From Cepaea nemoralis (taxonomy: Eukaryota > Mollusca > Gastropoda > Stylommatophora > Helicidae): a stretch of 64,000 bases of DNA. Below are positions 22,235 to 33,415 of this stretch, piece by piece. Where the stretch lies: the NCBI GenBank assembly GCA_014155875.1, contig JACEFZ010026849.1, forward strand, positions 233,501 to 297,500, read 5' to 3'. The notes under the pieces are model-generated. The model made no database searches. It had not been told where the DNA came from and was given only the letters and a program-made list of their open reading frames with translations. Position numbers and translations under genes: made by a program. Each line of letters opens with the position of its first letter. Position 1 is the stretch's first letter.

Positions 22235-22903
22235 GCAGACTGCTACTGCAACCATAGATTAATCTTAGGCAATTTACATATAAACTTAAAGAAAGTCAAA
22301 TATACAAATAGAAACGCAAAATTTGATCTACAGGCACTGAAGAGTGAGGAGATAAAAGATAAATTCAACGTAGAGGTAAAGAACAGATTCGATGCATTGT
22401 CCGATATGGCAATGCAATATTATTTCAAGACGTCAGTGACCAATTGAAAATATAAAAGAAATCAGTCAAGAAGCTGCACTAACAACAATGATAATCCCAA
22501 AAATAAAGATAATAGGGCGCAAGAAATGGATGATGGAAGACATCTTAAAACTCATGGAAATAAGAAGAAATAACAAAAATAACAAGGAAATATACGAAGA
22601 GATTCACAAAAAAATTAGGAAGCTACTGCTATGCAAAGAGGCAAAAGAAACATGAAAATTGCAAGGAAATTGAAAACCAACACAACACCCAGAATACCAA
22701 ATTAATGCACACAAGAATTAATGACATCACTAACAAAAGAACACACACATCAACAGGTTGCCTAAAAACCAAAGATGGCAAAATCATAATAGAAAAAGAT
22801 CAGATTTTACATGCGTGGTCAGATTATGTGAAAGTACCTTTATGATGATACAAGACAAGAACAATATGATCATCAGAATAATAATGAAGGACCATCAATT
22901 TTG
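22235..22903 (+). mobile_element. LINE-1 linker segment, inverted (+), spacer 1
   Basis: Homologous to the minus-strand LINE-1 at about 19821-20470 but in opposite orientation. It carries CCATAGATTAATCTTAGGCA, IPKIKIIGRKKWMMEDILK-like coding sequence and CATGCGTGGTCAGATTATGT. It begins near TACCAAGCGCAGAC and ends at ACCATCAATTTTG. It therefore forms an inverted-repeat pair about 1.76 kb apart. Many frameshifts. Confidence 0.85.
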
Positions 22904-23187
22904 TTTGTCGGGGTGTTTTTCTTTTAGATATCTAGCAATTCCGCGGAGCCGGTCTCCCTGGCGAAGTTGTTAACGATTTTCTCCGTAATCCCGTATATCC
23001 ACGTGTGGGGAAACAGCTGCGCGAGATTCGGTAGGGAATCGGGTCGCGTTGGTTACTTACAGGGGTATCTGAGATTGTTGCTCAGTAAGCAATGCAAAAT
23101 ACTGTGCGTAATCTTGCAAAGACAGCAACAACAGAGGTAAAATGCTGTTGTTGACAGCGATGTAAATAGGATATGCGGAAAAAAAAA
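22904..23187 (+). mobile_element. SINE-1, full length (+), spacer 1
   Basis: Head region GCCGGTCTCCCTGGCGAAG, then TCCGTAATCCCGTATATCCA. The 3' part has GTAAGCAATGCAAAATACTG, CGTAATCTTGCAAAGACAGC and GATGTAAATAGGATATGCGG, ending in a 9-A tail at 23187. The orientation matches the inverted LINE-1 segment directly to its left, with no intervening bases. Confidence 0.7.
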
Positions 23188-23223
23188 TTCCGCAGAATGC
23201 TTGAACATAAGTGTAGTGATCAA

Positions 23224-23295
23224 TCAAGGCATTACTATCATGTTATTATGATATTTGAAATATTCTCTAAGCAAACGTAATTGCATCCACATTTA

Positions 23296-23383
<88 letters not shown>
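23224..23383. repeat. Spacer block copy 2 with (GA)n
   Basis: Second copy of the AAGGCATTACTATCATGTTA block, followed by (GA)n at 23298-23383. Confidence 0.9.
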
Positions 23384-23386
<3 letters not shown>

Positions 23387-23394
23387 GGAAGAAG

Positions 23395-23520
23395 AGTGGG
23401 GGGGGGGGAGACTATTTGTAATATTTGTCAACATAAGCCCCATAAGCTTGCACGGCCTTTCGCCAGTGCGAAAATAAGTGCATGCAGGCCTTGATTGTGC
23501 CAGACCAGGTTTTGTCCTAC
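23395..23520 (-). pseudogene. Mariner-like transposase C-terminal remnant
   Basis: On the minus strand one frame reads GTIKACMHLFSHWRKAVQAY followed by GAYVDKYYK and a stop. That is the layout of the last ~30 residues of mariner/Tc1-type transposases (hydrophobic, W-R-K-A-V, then G-x-Y). No DDE catalytic domain remains. Retained in spacers 2 (31655-31790) and 3' (51890-52027). Confidence 0.5.
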
Positions 23521-25089
23521 TCACTTCGCCTATTAATCGTCATCTCTCTCATTCCTATCACCTAGACCAGGGGTCACCAAACTACGGCCCGCGGGCCGGA
23601 TCCGGCCCGCGACGTCATTTCATCCGGCCCGCCGTCGGTCCTCGAACTTGCTTGATATAACTATGAAACACGAGACGTTGTGATACAATTTAAATGTAAA
23701 TATTATGTTTAGAATAATAGGAGATCTTCACACGTGCGGAGACCTCCTGGCTGCACTAGGTTGTTTATTTAGGTGGCCCTATTTATAAATTTTGCGAACC
23801 TTATTATGAGATATATTCTATTACCAAATGAAGCCGCCTGCCGCGACTCTACAAGAGTATGGAGTAGCATATCCCTTGATACCCTGGTAAAAAATGTATA
23901 GGATGCTGGGATGTTGTGTTGGCGTGCCTATAACAGCCCAGTAAAGCCATGTTCCCGCCACTTTGGCCTTGGGAACAACTTAGGCCGAAGAGATGCTGAT
24001 GTCTAATTTTCAGCAGAGGGTTTGAACTTAAACCCCTGAGCCACTACCAAGTGGATGGGCGAACATGCCCCAGGCACGGCCGAGCGTAGCCACTGTTTTT
24101 CCAGATCGCAGTTGAGAGGGTAGACAGGCCCTGTGAAGATCCAAAAGATCCAAGAGGATCTTGTTTGTGGATTGACGATTATCTGCTGTGGGGTGAGTTT
24201 TGAACGAACCTTCATAGTTTAAATAGGAATATAGGAATATAATAGCTATGTCTGTGCCTGAGAACAATAATGGAGGGATATATGCCTGGGAAGAGAGGAA
24301 GAGGAAGGCCAAAGAGAAGATGGGTGCAGGATGTGGCTGATGATCTCCAGATGGATGTATCTGAAGCGGGAAATCTTGCTTATGATCGAGAGGTTTTCCG
24401 GAAGGTTGTTATGGGAGCGAGGTTCTGCAAAGGACATGCTACTGAATGAATGACCTTTGTTCCATCTTGTTGTCTGATAATTGCTGGTGTTGTGTATCAG
24501 ACTACAGTTACAGTGTTGGATGATTATCCATGCTGTGATGAGGATCACTGGTACTGTGTTGGATGACTACCCATGCTGTGATGGAAGATCACTGGTACTG
24601 TGTTGGATGACTGCCCAAGCTGTGATGGAATATCAATTGTACTGTGAAGGATGATCATGTGTATGTTTATTCATGGGGATGCCTATTTTGTCATTGCATC
24701 TAATCATGAATTTTATATATTAGGGCATTGGCATTATTAATCAGATGTTGTTGTATCTTTACAATTACATTATTCTGACCTGAATTTCTTCTGACATCTC
24801 TAAATCGTTGTTTTTTCTTGTTAGCTGTAGAGATAGAATGAGATTTTCTTTTTCTTCTTTTTGCTCTCTTCTTATACGGCCTATGAACAGTCGGCGTTGT
24901 GCTATTATCTCTATCATCTCTGTGCGGTTACACAAAGGTACCTATAAACTGTATATGTACCTTTGATGAGCTGTAGCTTCACCAGTGACCCCTAGTCCTC
25001 TGCTTTTCTTGTGTTTCAATAGGATTTTAATTATGTTTCTAATGTAATGTCTTTTTCATTTTCAGATCCCGTGTACTTCACCCTTAATT

Positions 25090-26766
25090 ATGGCTAGTAG
25101 GAAAAGAAAAGTGGACGCCGAGTGAGGAGTAAAGTACTTCTTTGTGGAAACAAAGGACCAGAAAACCAGCTGCGTAATATGCAGCGAAAGTGTTGCCGTT
25201 TTGAAAGAGTACAATCTTCAGCGTCACTACGAAACAAAACATCCATCAACATATTAACAGTTTTCTGGAAAATTACGCTCTGGGAAATATGAGACCATTA
25301 AACGTGGTTTTGAAACGCAAAGAAATCTCTTCACGAGAAAATTTGCTGAAAATGAATCTGTCACTCGTACAAGTTACAAAACAGTGCATAAGAGGGCAGA
25401 ACGAGGAAAACCGTTTACTGATGGCAACGTCATTAAAGAGTGTGTGTGATCGAAGCAGCAAATGACTTGTGTCCTGAGAAAGCCGATTTGTTTGGAACTA
25501 TCAGCCTTTCGGCAAGTTCAGTTGTGCGGAGAACAGAAGAACTTGGAGAGAACATAGTGCTACAGATACGCGAGAAAGCTAGGAACTTGTTGTAGTATTC
25601 TCTGGCACTGGATGAGTCTATTGATCTCTCGAGTACGTCACAACTTCTCGTGTTCATTTGTGGTGTCAATTTGGACTTTCAGATAACGAAGAGTTGGCGT
25701 CCGTTTGCAGCATGCATGGAACAACAACTGGGAAAGTCATTTTCGTGGAAGTGCAAACAATTTTCCAAGACTATAACCTTCGGTGGAATCAGCTTCGAGG
25801 TGTTACAGTTGATGAGGGAAAAAACATGACTGGAGTGAGGAAGGGTCTGTTGGGGCAGATCAGGACTCATTTGGAAGATTTGCAAATTCCGGGCGCTCTG
25901 TTCATACACTGCATCGTACATCAGCAAGTACTCTGTGGGAAAGATTTAGATATTTCTTGTGTACTGAAACCAGTAGTTTCTGCTGTGAACTTCATTCGGG
26001 AACATGCACTCATTCACCGTCAGTTCTAGGCTTTTCTTGAAGAAATTGATTCTGAATTCTGTGACTTGCCTTATCACATATCAGTCAGGTGGCTCAGCTG
26101 CGGTAAAGTCCTGCTTCGTTTTTACAAGCTCCGAAACGAAATAGATGTTTTCCTCACTGAAAAAGATAAAGCTGATTCACAGCTGTCAGATCCTACCTGG
26201 CTGTCAAAGTTGTCAATTTTGGTCGATATGAATGAACTGAACTTGAAACTTCAGGGAAAGGATTACCTCGTCTGTGATCTCTACAGAACCATCAAAGGAT
26301 TTCGAAGAAAGCTGTCATTGTTGGAAGCACAACTGGAAGGAGAAAACCTTTCTCATTTTCACTGTTTCAAAGAGTTTGGAGAAATTTTCAGATCTTGACA
26401 GATTTGAGAGTGACATCCTTCTGTTCCAGAATCCGTTTGATTGTAACCTTAATGGTGTGCCAGTTGAATTACAGTTGGAGCTCATTGAGAAGGAAGTACC
26501 GCTGCTTACCTGATGTTGAGTTTCCGAAACTTAAGAAATTTGCCGCTGGTATGACATCATTGTTTGGAACAACATATGTCTGTGAGCTAACATTTTCAAA
26601 AAGGAAGTCTGTGAAGTCACCACATCGAATGAGATTGACTGATGAACATTTGAAAGCAATTCTCTTGATTGGATGCAGCAATTCCAAACCAAACATTGAT
26701 GGTATTTTGAAAGCCACACGTCAGTTTCACAAAACTCACTATCCTCTTTTGCTGCTTAGTTTGTGA
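25090..26766 (+). pseudogene. hAT-1 transposase, copy B (broken)
   Basis: Collinear with copy A and nearly identical, with the same TGA at codon 12, the same TAA after the BED-like zinc finger and the same TAG codons. It has an extra one-base deletion near 25686 (ATAACGAAGAG against ATAACGGAAGAG), which shifts the frame before EELASVCSMHG. The C-terminal dimerisation region (26395-26766) is open. Shared lesions show that A and B descend from an already dead gene. Confidence 0.88.
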
Positions 26767-26990
26767 GATTCGGATATGTGCACAATAGGTCCGATGTAAC
26801 TATCTTTTTGCTAACGTCGCCTTCTTTGATAACTTTGTTTAGTAAATAAATATAAATATGTTGGTTGTCTTTGTTTGTTTGTTTGTTTGTTTGTTTGTGT
26901 GCATTACACACCCTTTCCATGATTAACTTAGTTTTTCGTCTTTTTTCCCAGAGCTTTCGTTCTAGCTTAAAATTATTGTTAAAGTTAGTT

Positions 26991-27238
26991 GCATATCCTT
27001 TACAGGACGTTTTCAGTCAACACCAGCATTGTTTGCTGTTGTTGATGTCTTGGCAAGTTTACGTTCAGTAGTTTACCATTGCTTTTCGAACGACCGGCAC
27101 CCATAACATAGCGTAAAAACCAGCGCAACGTTGTCTGCTGCCAAATCGCTCGCAGCTGTATTTCGAACGTGGGTATACGGGATTACGAACCGCGTCCGTA
27201 AGGCCTTCGCCACGGAGACCGGCGCAAGTATTGTACAG
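26991..27238 (-). mobile_element. SINE-1 in hAT-1 copy B
   Basis: Same insertion as at 19407-19655 in copy A, with the same position and orientation. Confidence 0.7.
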
Positions 27239-27972
27239 AATGAGTATCCGGCCCGCGCTCGTCATTTTGTCAGTTATCCGGCCCGCCGTGAAAAAAGTTT
27301 GGTGACCCCTGTTCTAAGGCATTGATCATTTCTACTGTGATGTTATCTGTACCCGGGGTCTTGCCAGTTTTCATATGGTTAAGAGCATTCTGAACTTCCA
27401 TCTTCAAAATTGATGGTCATTCATTATTATTCTGATGATCATATTGTTCTTCTCTTGTATCATCATAAAGGTCTTTCACATAATCTGACCACGCATGTAA
27501 AATCTGATCGTTTTCTATTATGATTTTGCCATCTTTGGTTTTTAGGCAAACCGTTGATGTGTGTGTTCTTTTGTTAGTGATGTCATTAATTCTTTTGTGC
27601 ATTAATATGGTATTCCGGGTGTTGTGTTGGTGTTCAATTTCCTTGCAATTTTCCTCAAGTCATGTTTCTTTTGCCTCTTTGCATAGCTTCCTAATTTTCC
27701 TATGAACCTCTTCATATGTTTCCTTGTTATTTTTGTTATTTCTTCTTACTTCCATGAGTTTTAAGATGTCTTCCGTCATCCATTTCTTGCGTCCTATTAT
27801 CTTTATTTTTGGGATGGATTTTTCTGCAGCTTGGTTGACTGATTTCTTTAACATTTCCCATTGGTCACTGACGTCTTGAAATAATATTTCCATATCGGAA
27901 AATGCATCGAATCTGTTTTTTACCTCTACGTTGAATTTATCTTTTATTTCCTCACTCTTCTGTGCTTGTAGA

Positions 27973-28792
27973 TCAAATTTTGTGTTTCTTGACTTTCTTT
28001 AATTTTATATGTAAATTGCTTAAGATTAATCTATGGTCGCTGTAGCAGTTTGCGCTTGGTATAGTTTTTGCGACTTTTAAGACATTTCGAAATCTTCTGT
28101 TGATGAGGATGTAATCAATCTGATTTCTAATCTTATGATCAGGACTCCTCCATGTCCATAATCTCATTGGGTGCTGTTGAAACCAGGTGTTTCCAATAAT
28201 CAAATCTTGCTCTTTTGCCCACTGTACTAGTCTGCAACCTCTTTCATTCTGTTCCCCTAGTTCATACTTGCCCACTATGCATCCGTCCTGTTGATTTCCA
28301 ACTTTGGCATTCAAGTCACCCATTATGATAGTTACTTCAGAATTCTTGCATTTCTCGAAGGCTTTCTCTAAATCACTATAAAATTCATCGATGCTGTCAT
28401 CACTACTGTCTGCTGTTGGATGCATAAACTTGTATGACGTTGACATCAAAAGGTCTTCCACTCAACTTCACCAGTAACACTCTGTCTGATACAGTCCAAT
28501 ATCCTTTGATCGATTTTTCTCTCTCTGTATCCATTATAATTGCTACTCCTCGCTGTTGTTTCTCTCCATCAGAATAGATTATTCTATATTCCTCAGATGT
28601 CATAATGCCCATTCCTGTCCATCTGGTCTCACGTACACCTAACAGGTTAATATTTAATCTTCTCATTTCATTCTTAATGTTATCAAATTTCCCATCCCCA
28701 CTCATAGTTCTTACATTCCAAGTTCCTACTTTCAATGTTGATATTCTTTTGCACTCAGTCTCCTGATGACGGTCTGGAGTCACCTGGTGCAC
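27973..28792 (-). pseudogene. LINE-1 endonuclease, frameshifted (spacer 2)
   Basis: Same protein as at 20389-21207, split by one extra base at about 28419 (GTTGGATGCATAAAC against GTTGGTGCATAAAC) between VQVYA and the TADSSDDS segment. The frames 28403-28792 and 27973-28461 overlap there. All catalytic motifs survive across the two pieces. Confidence 0.85.
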
Positions 28793-28853
28793 ATGACTAC
28801 CCCTACCGGGCGAGGCTGCTCCTATGGAGCACCCATTTACGCCGTTTCTCTGA

Positions 28854-29075
28854 TTATCGATAAGACTTCAGTACATGATATTCTTGGCATCTGTAAAGAA
28901 GGTAGTTTGCCACTGCTTTCCTTCCTAGCAGTGACCATACTGGTCGATGACCGTAGCCAATGTCTCCCAAAAAAGAGATCATCTGCCTTCCGTCGTGAAG
29001 CTGTGGAGACCATAACCTACAACTATCTGTCGGCTGCTCTTCAACTTCATCCACCACCTGCACCCATGGCTTCAC
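28854..29075 (-). CDS. LINE-1 upstream small ORF (73 aa)
   Basis: An open frame upstream of the endonuclease: MKPWVQVVDEVEEQPTDSC, then FLGDIGYGHRPVWSLLGRKA and ANYLLYRCQEYHVLKSYR. No domain is recognised. It is identical in the 48787-49008 copy and broken in spacer 1. It could be the remnant of an ORF1 or of an N-terminal extension of the LINE polyprotein, or just 5' UTR. Confidence 0.45.
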   Translation of the reverse strand: MKPWVQVVDEVEEQPTDSCRLWSPQLHDGRQMISFLGDIGYGHRPVWSLLGRKAVANYLLYRCQEYHVLKSYR

Positions 29076-29157
29076 GTAACCCTGATCGGGAGGCTAAACG
29101 GGTACTCCACCTTGCCCAAGGGTGTCCCATAGGCTAGCGGAGGGAAGGAGGCACCCA

Positions 29158-29228
29158 TCAAGGCATTACTATCATGTTATTATGATATTTTAAATATTCT
29201 CTAAGCAAACGTAATTGCACCAGCATTT

Positions 29229-29317
<89 letters not shown>
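29158..29317. repeat. Spacer block with (GA)n, spacer 2 copy 1
   Basis: AAGGCATTACTATCATGTTA block, then (GA)n at 29230-29317. Confidence 0.9.
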
Positions 29318-29318
<1 letters not shown>

Positions 29319-29324
29319 TATTTG

Positions 29325-29480
29325 TTCAAATTGAATGAAATTTACAAACATAAATGACATTTCCTCTAAACGTATTTATCAACGTAAACCCCATAGACTT
29401 CCAAGGTCTTTCGCCGTTAACGTAAGTAAATTTTCTTTAAATTGTGGGTGGCCTTAAGAGGCCAGTAAAAAAATGTTTCC
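29325..29480 (-). pseudogene. Mariner-like transposase tail, degenerate (spacer 2)
   Basis: The minus strand near 29375-29405 reads RRKTLEVYGVYVDKYV then stop in one frame, the same mariner-like ending as at 23395-23520. The insertion site used later by LINE-3 in spacer 3' (AGGGGTAATCT) is seen here unoccupied at about 29487-29497. Confidence 0.45.
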
Positions 29481-29887
29481 CCACAGAGGGGTAATCTAAC
29501 TATATAATTTTACAGACTATCATTAAAAGTACAGTTTTAAAAATTAAACATAAACGAAGAATTGAAAAAGTTGATTATAAAATGTAAGTACAAAAGGATT
29601 AAACAAACGTTGTATAAAAACTTTACTAGCTTTCTTCTTACAATTGCAAAGTTATTAACTATTATCTGCGTTATTAACTGCTTTATTTGTAAAATAAAAA
29701 TAAAAGATTTTGATGATAGTTAGAGGTATTGTAGCTAGGTATACTATTTTCTTTTTCAAGTTCTAGTAACCTCCCTTGTAACAATATTAGATGATTATGT
29801 CCCCCTACCAAGCGCAGACTTCTACTGCAACCATAGATTAATCTTAGGCAATTTACATATAAACTTAAAGAAAGTCAAATATACCAA

Positions 29888-30137
29888 TTTTTTTTTTTTT
29901 TTAGCATATCCTTTTTACAGGACTTAGCTGTCAACACCAGCATCTTTCAGCTGTATGTTGATCTCTTGGCAAGATTACGCTCAGTAGTTTGCCATTGCTT
30001 TCTGAGCGGCCGGCTCAGTATCCCGCAAGTCACGAGCGGGGGTCGAACCGCCTCAGCTCTCGCTCCGCTACGAGACTCTGCGTGATAAACGGGATTACAG
30101 AGAGAAAGTGTTGTAACCCCACAGCCAGAGAGACCGG
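29888..30137 (-). mobile_element. SINE-1 insertion with poly(A) tail and 12-bp duplication
   Basis: A 15-T run at 29888-29902 is the poly(A) tail of a minus-strand SINE-1, whose head lies near 30137 (CCGGTCTCTCTGGCTGTGG on the minus strand). It is flanked by perfect 12-bp duplications CAAATATACCAA at 29876-29887 and 30138-30149. Spacer 1 shows the empty site near 22300. Confidence 0.85.
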
Positions 30138-30247
30138 CAAATATACCAATAGAAACGCAAAATTTTCTCTACAGGCACTGAAGAGTGAGTAGATAAAAGA
30201 TAAATTCAACGTAGAGGTAAAGAACAGATTCGATGCATTGTCCGATA

Positions 30248-30733
30248 TTCATTCATTCAGTAGCATGTCCTTTGCAGAACCTCGCTCCCATAACAACCTT
30301 CCGGAAAGCTTCTCGATCACAAGCAAGATGTCCCGCGTCTGATAACCCATCTCGAGATCATCCGTCACATCCTGCACCCATCTTCTCTTTGGCCTTCCTC
30401 TTCCTCTCTTCCCAGACATATACCCTTCCATTATTGTTCTCTCCAAACTTTCGTGACGTTTCAAGTGACCAAAATACTTCAATTTTCTTTGTTTTATCGT
30501 CTTTAATAGCCATCCCTCCTCAATATTCAACTCTTGAAGTATGGATGCATTTGTTCTTTTCTTTACCCAAGATATTCTTAGAACTCGTCTATACCATTTA
30601 TATTCAAAGGCATTTATGCGCTGTTCAGCTTGTTTAGTAAGTGTCCATGTCTCACAGGCGTATATTGCAATGGGAAAGATGCATGCTCTTAAAAATCTAA
30701 TTTTTGTAGTTCTGTCTGTCCCACTCAGCAGTG
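30248..30733 (-). mobile_element. LINE-4 3' fragment, spacer 2
   Basis: 5'-truncated LINE on the minus strand. It encodes the reverse-transcriptase C-terminus (KIRFLRACIFPIAIYACETW, AEQRINAFEYKWYRRVLRI, then LKYFGHLKRHESLERTIMEG and GRGRPKRRWVQDVTDDLEMG; 30249-30530 is one open frame). It ends in a TGAATGAAT tail at 30248. Compared with spacer 1, about 26 bp of target are missing, so the insertion deleted target DNA. Confidence 0.8.
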
Positions 30734-31194
30734 ACTAATTGAAAATATAAAAGAAATCAGTCAAGAAGCTGCACTAACAACAATGATAATCCCAAAAATA
30801 AAGATAATAGGGCGCAAGAAATGGATGATGGAAGACATCTTAAAACTCATGGAAATAAGAAGAAATAACAAAACAACAAGGAAATATACGAAGAGATTCA
30901 CAAAAAAATTAGGAAGCTACTGCTATGCAAAGAGGCAAAAGAAACATGAAAATTGCCAGGAAATTGAAAACCAACACAACACCTAGAATACCAAATTAAT
31001 GCACACAAGAATTAATGACTTCACTAACAAAAGAACACACATAAACAGGTTGCCTAAAGACCAAAGATGGCAAAATCATAATAGAAAAAGATCAGATTTT
31101 ACATGCGTGGTCAGATTATGTGAAAGACCTTTATGATGATACAAGACAAGAACAATATGATCATCAGAATAATAATGAAGGACCATCAATTTTG

Positions 31195-31479
31195 TTTGTC
31201 GGGGTGTTTTTCTTTTAGATATCTAGCAATTCCGCGGAGCCGGTCTCCCTGGCGAAGGTGTTAACGATTTTCTCCGTAATCCCGTATATCCACGTGTGGG
31301 GAAACAGCTGCACGAGATTCGGTAGGGAATCAGGTCGCGTTGGTTACTTACAGGGGTATCTGAGATTTTCGCTCAGTAAGCAATGCAAAATACTGTGCGT
31401 AATCTTGCAAAGACATCAACAACAGCGGTAAAATGCTGTTGTTGACTGCGATGTAAATAGGATATGGGGAAAAAAAAAC
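31195..31479 (+). mobile_element. SINE-1 (+), spacer 2
   Basis: Copy of 22904-23187, with the same junction to the inverted LINE-1 segment and an A-run at its 3' end. Confidence 0.7.
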
Positions 31480-31514
31480 ATTCCGCAGAATGCTTGAACA
31501 TAAGTGTAGTGATC

Positions 31515-31576
31515 AATCATGTTATTATGATATTTGAAATATTCTCTAAGCAAACGTAATTGCACCAGCATTTAGC

Positions 31577-31649
<73 letters not shown>
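31515..31649. repeat. Spacer block with (GA)n, spacer 2 copy 2
   Basis: The block here has lost AAGGCATTACTAT at its left edge; (GA)n runs at 31579-31649. Confidence 0.88.
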
Positions 31650-31651
<2 letters not shown>

Positions 31652-31654
31652 AGG

Positions 31655-31790
31655 GAGGAAGAGTGGGGGGGGGGGAAACTATTTGTAATATTTGTCAACA
31701 TAAGCCCCATAAGCTTGCACGGCCTTTCGCCAGTGCGAAAATAAGTGCATACAGGCCTTGATTGTGCCAGACCAGGTTTTGTCCTACTCA
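31655..31790 (-). pseudogene. Mariner-like transposase C-terminal remnant (spacer 2)
   Basis: Copy of 23395-23520; it keeps the LFSHWRKAVQAYGAYVDKYY-type ending on the minus strand. Confidence 0.5.
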
Positions 31791-31972
31791 CTTCGCCTAT
31801 TAATCGTCATCTCTCTCATTCCTATCACCTTAGACCAGGGGTCACCAAACTACGGCCCGCGGGCCGGATCCGGCCCGCGACGTCATTTCATCCGGCCCGC
31901 CGTCGGTCCTCGAACTTGCTTGATATAACTATGAAACACGAGACGTTGTGATACAATTTAAATGTAAATATT

Positions 31973-33415
31973 CATCATCATCATCATCATCATCTTCCAC
32001 TTCTGCCGTCAAGCGTCGTGGGGAAGAATAATTTGCGTTCCAGCGCCCGGTGGACGGCACTGGATAGTGTCATTCCGTGTGGTTGTACAATGTCTCTGAT
32101 GTCGTCAATCCATTTTCTTCTTGGACGTCCTCGTGGTCTCGTCGCAGATGATCTTTGATGTAAGGCCAGTGATGGTAGTTGCTGATGTTGCATTCTAACA
32201 ACATGGCCAAACCACTTGATCTTCTGTCTTTCAATAAATGTGGCACAAGGTGTTGATCCCACAGTCTGTCTGATAGTAACATTTCTTACTCGGTCTCGGA
32301 TTGTTAAGTTGGCAGCTCTCCTCAGGCATCTCATTTCGCAGGTGTTGATTTTGCGAAGGTGTAATTTGGATAAAGTCCAGGTTTGAGATTGGTAGCATAG
32401 GGTTGGTGTGAATATGCTGTTTATTATCTGTCGTTTTGCGGACATGGGTATGTTTGGATGTTTCAGTAAGGGTGACAGTTGATATGTAAGTGCACTAGCT
32501 TTTTGACATCTGATTTCAATTTCTCTGTCTAATCTGCCATCTTCTGTGATCATACTTCCAAGGTATTTGAATTCTTTAACTTGTTTCAGAGGTGTGTTAT
32601 TTATCTGTATACTTAGTGGGCCTGGCGATCTGCTAACTTGCATTACTTCGGTTTTGGCTGTGTTTATACTCATATTGTATCTGCTGCAGGTTGAACTCAG
32701 ATTAGTAATATGAGTTTGTAGTCTGCCCTCGTCGTTGTAAAACAGGCACTGATCATCTGCAAATAGAAGTTCATTTATTCCCTGTGGGTCAGTTGTTTCA
32801 TCTGGAGTAAAGAGTTCTAAATTTTCTGAATCTGGTCTGTCGAGACTTGCTTCTTTGGAAATTCTGTCCATGTAGATATTGAATAGCAGGGGAGAGAGCA
32901 CACATCCCTGCCTCACTCCTGTATTGACTGTGAACATATCTGATATACCTTCCTGTGTTCTTACTGCACTTTGGCTCGAGTGGTACATGGCTATGATGTT
33001 TTCTAGCAGTTGCCCTTCTATCCCATAGTCTTCAAGGATGGTCCATAATTTGTATCTGTCTACTCTATCAAAAGCCTTTTCCTGATCTACAAACACAATA
33101 TTCTGCTGGTCACTATATTCAATAGTTTTTTCACAAATTTGTCTAAGTGTAAATAATGCATCAGTGCAACTTTTACCTTTCCGAAAACCGAATTGTGCTT
33201 TGCTTAACTGTTGTTCAACTATTGGTCTAGCTCTTTGTTCCAAAGTTTTGCATACATTTTCCCTATATGGCTCAGGAGTGATATACCTCTGTATGTTTCG
33301 CACTCTCTCATATTGCCTTTCTTTTTCCATATTGGTAATATTATTGCCTGTTGCCAATCATCTGGGACTTTTCTTTCTTCCCATGCTATATTAAATAATG
33401 TAATGTAAAAAAAAT
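31973..33415 (-). mobile_element. LINE-2 insertion in hAT-1 copy C (5'-truncated)
   Basis: Flanked by a perfect 12-bp duplication AATGTAAATATT (31961-31972 and 33416-33427). Copies A and B show the empty site. The 3' end is a (GAT)n run on the minus strand, the short trinucleotide-repeat 3' end known from RTE-clade LINEs. The endonuclease half is missing. Confidence 0.88.
31990..33357 (-). pseudogene. LINE-2 reverse transcriptase (455 aa frame, 5'-truncated)
   Basis: Reverse-transcriptase motifs in order: AQFGFRKGKSCTDALF, NIVFVDQEKAFDRVDR (catalytic Asp, motif A), GVRQGCVLSPLLFNIYM (motif B), LLFADDQCLF (catalytic Asp pair, motif C) and FKYLGSMITEDGR. A C-terminal KWFGHVVRM and RPRGRPRRKWIDDIRD region follows. 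The first ~40 residues are out of frame because one A is missing near 33240 (CAAAGTTTT against CAAAAGTTTT in copy D). Confidence 0.88.

Larger units (their letters stand above)
23568..27311 (+). mobile_element. hAT-1 copy B
   Basis: The 16-bp terminal inverted repeats (CAGGGGTCACCAAACT ... AGTTTGGTGACCCCTG) are intact. The 5' end keeps the 20-bp palindrome GCGGGCCGGATCCGGCCCGC at 23591-23610 that copy A has lost. The left flank is ACCTAGAC and the right flank TTCTAAGG, so no target-site duplication matches. A LINE-4 tail lies at about 24260-24450. Between 24505 and 24650 there is one more 44-bp TGTTGGATGACTACCCATGC repeat than in copy A. Confidence 0.9.
27312..29158 (-). mobile_element. LINE-1, 5' portion, spacer 2
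   Basis: Copy of the 19728-21574 segment (offset about 7.58 kb): linker at 27417-27893, endonuclease at 27973-28792, upstream ORF at 28854-29075. It abuts hAT-1 copy B at TTCTAAGGCATTGATC exactly as in spacer 1. Confidence 0.85.
29806..31194 (+). mobile_element. LINE-1 linker segment, inverted (+), spacer 2 (interrupted)
   Basis: Same inverted LINE-1 segment as 22235-22903, here split by a SINE-1 insertion (29888-30137) and a LINE-4 insertion (30248-30733). The continuation (30783-30986) keeps IPKIKIIGRKKWMMEDILKL. Confidence 0.85.

Noticed and set aside
31990..33357. 455-residue frame as a host protein
   Set aside because: It has reverse-transcriptase motifs A, B and C, a (GAT)n 3' tail and 12-bp target duplications, so it is a LINE.
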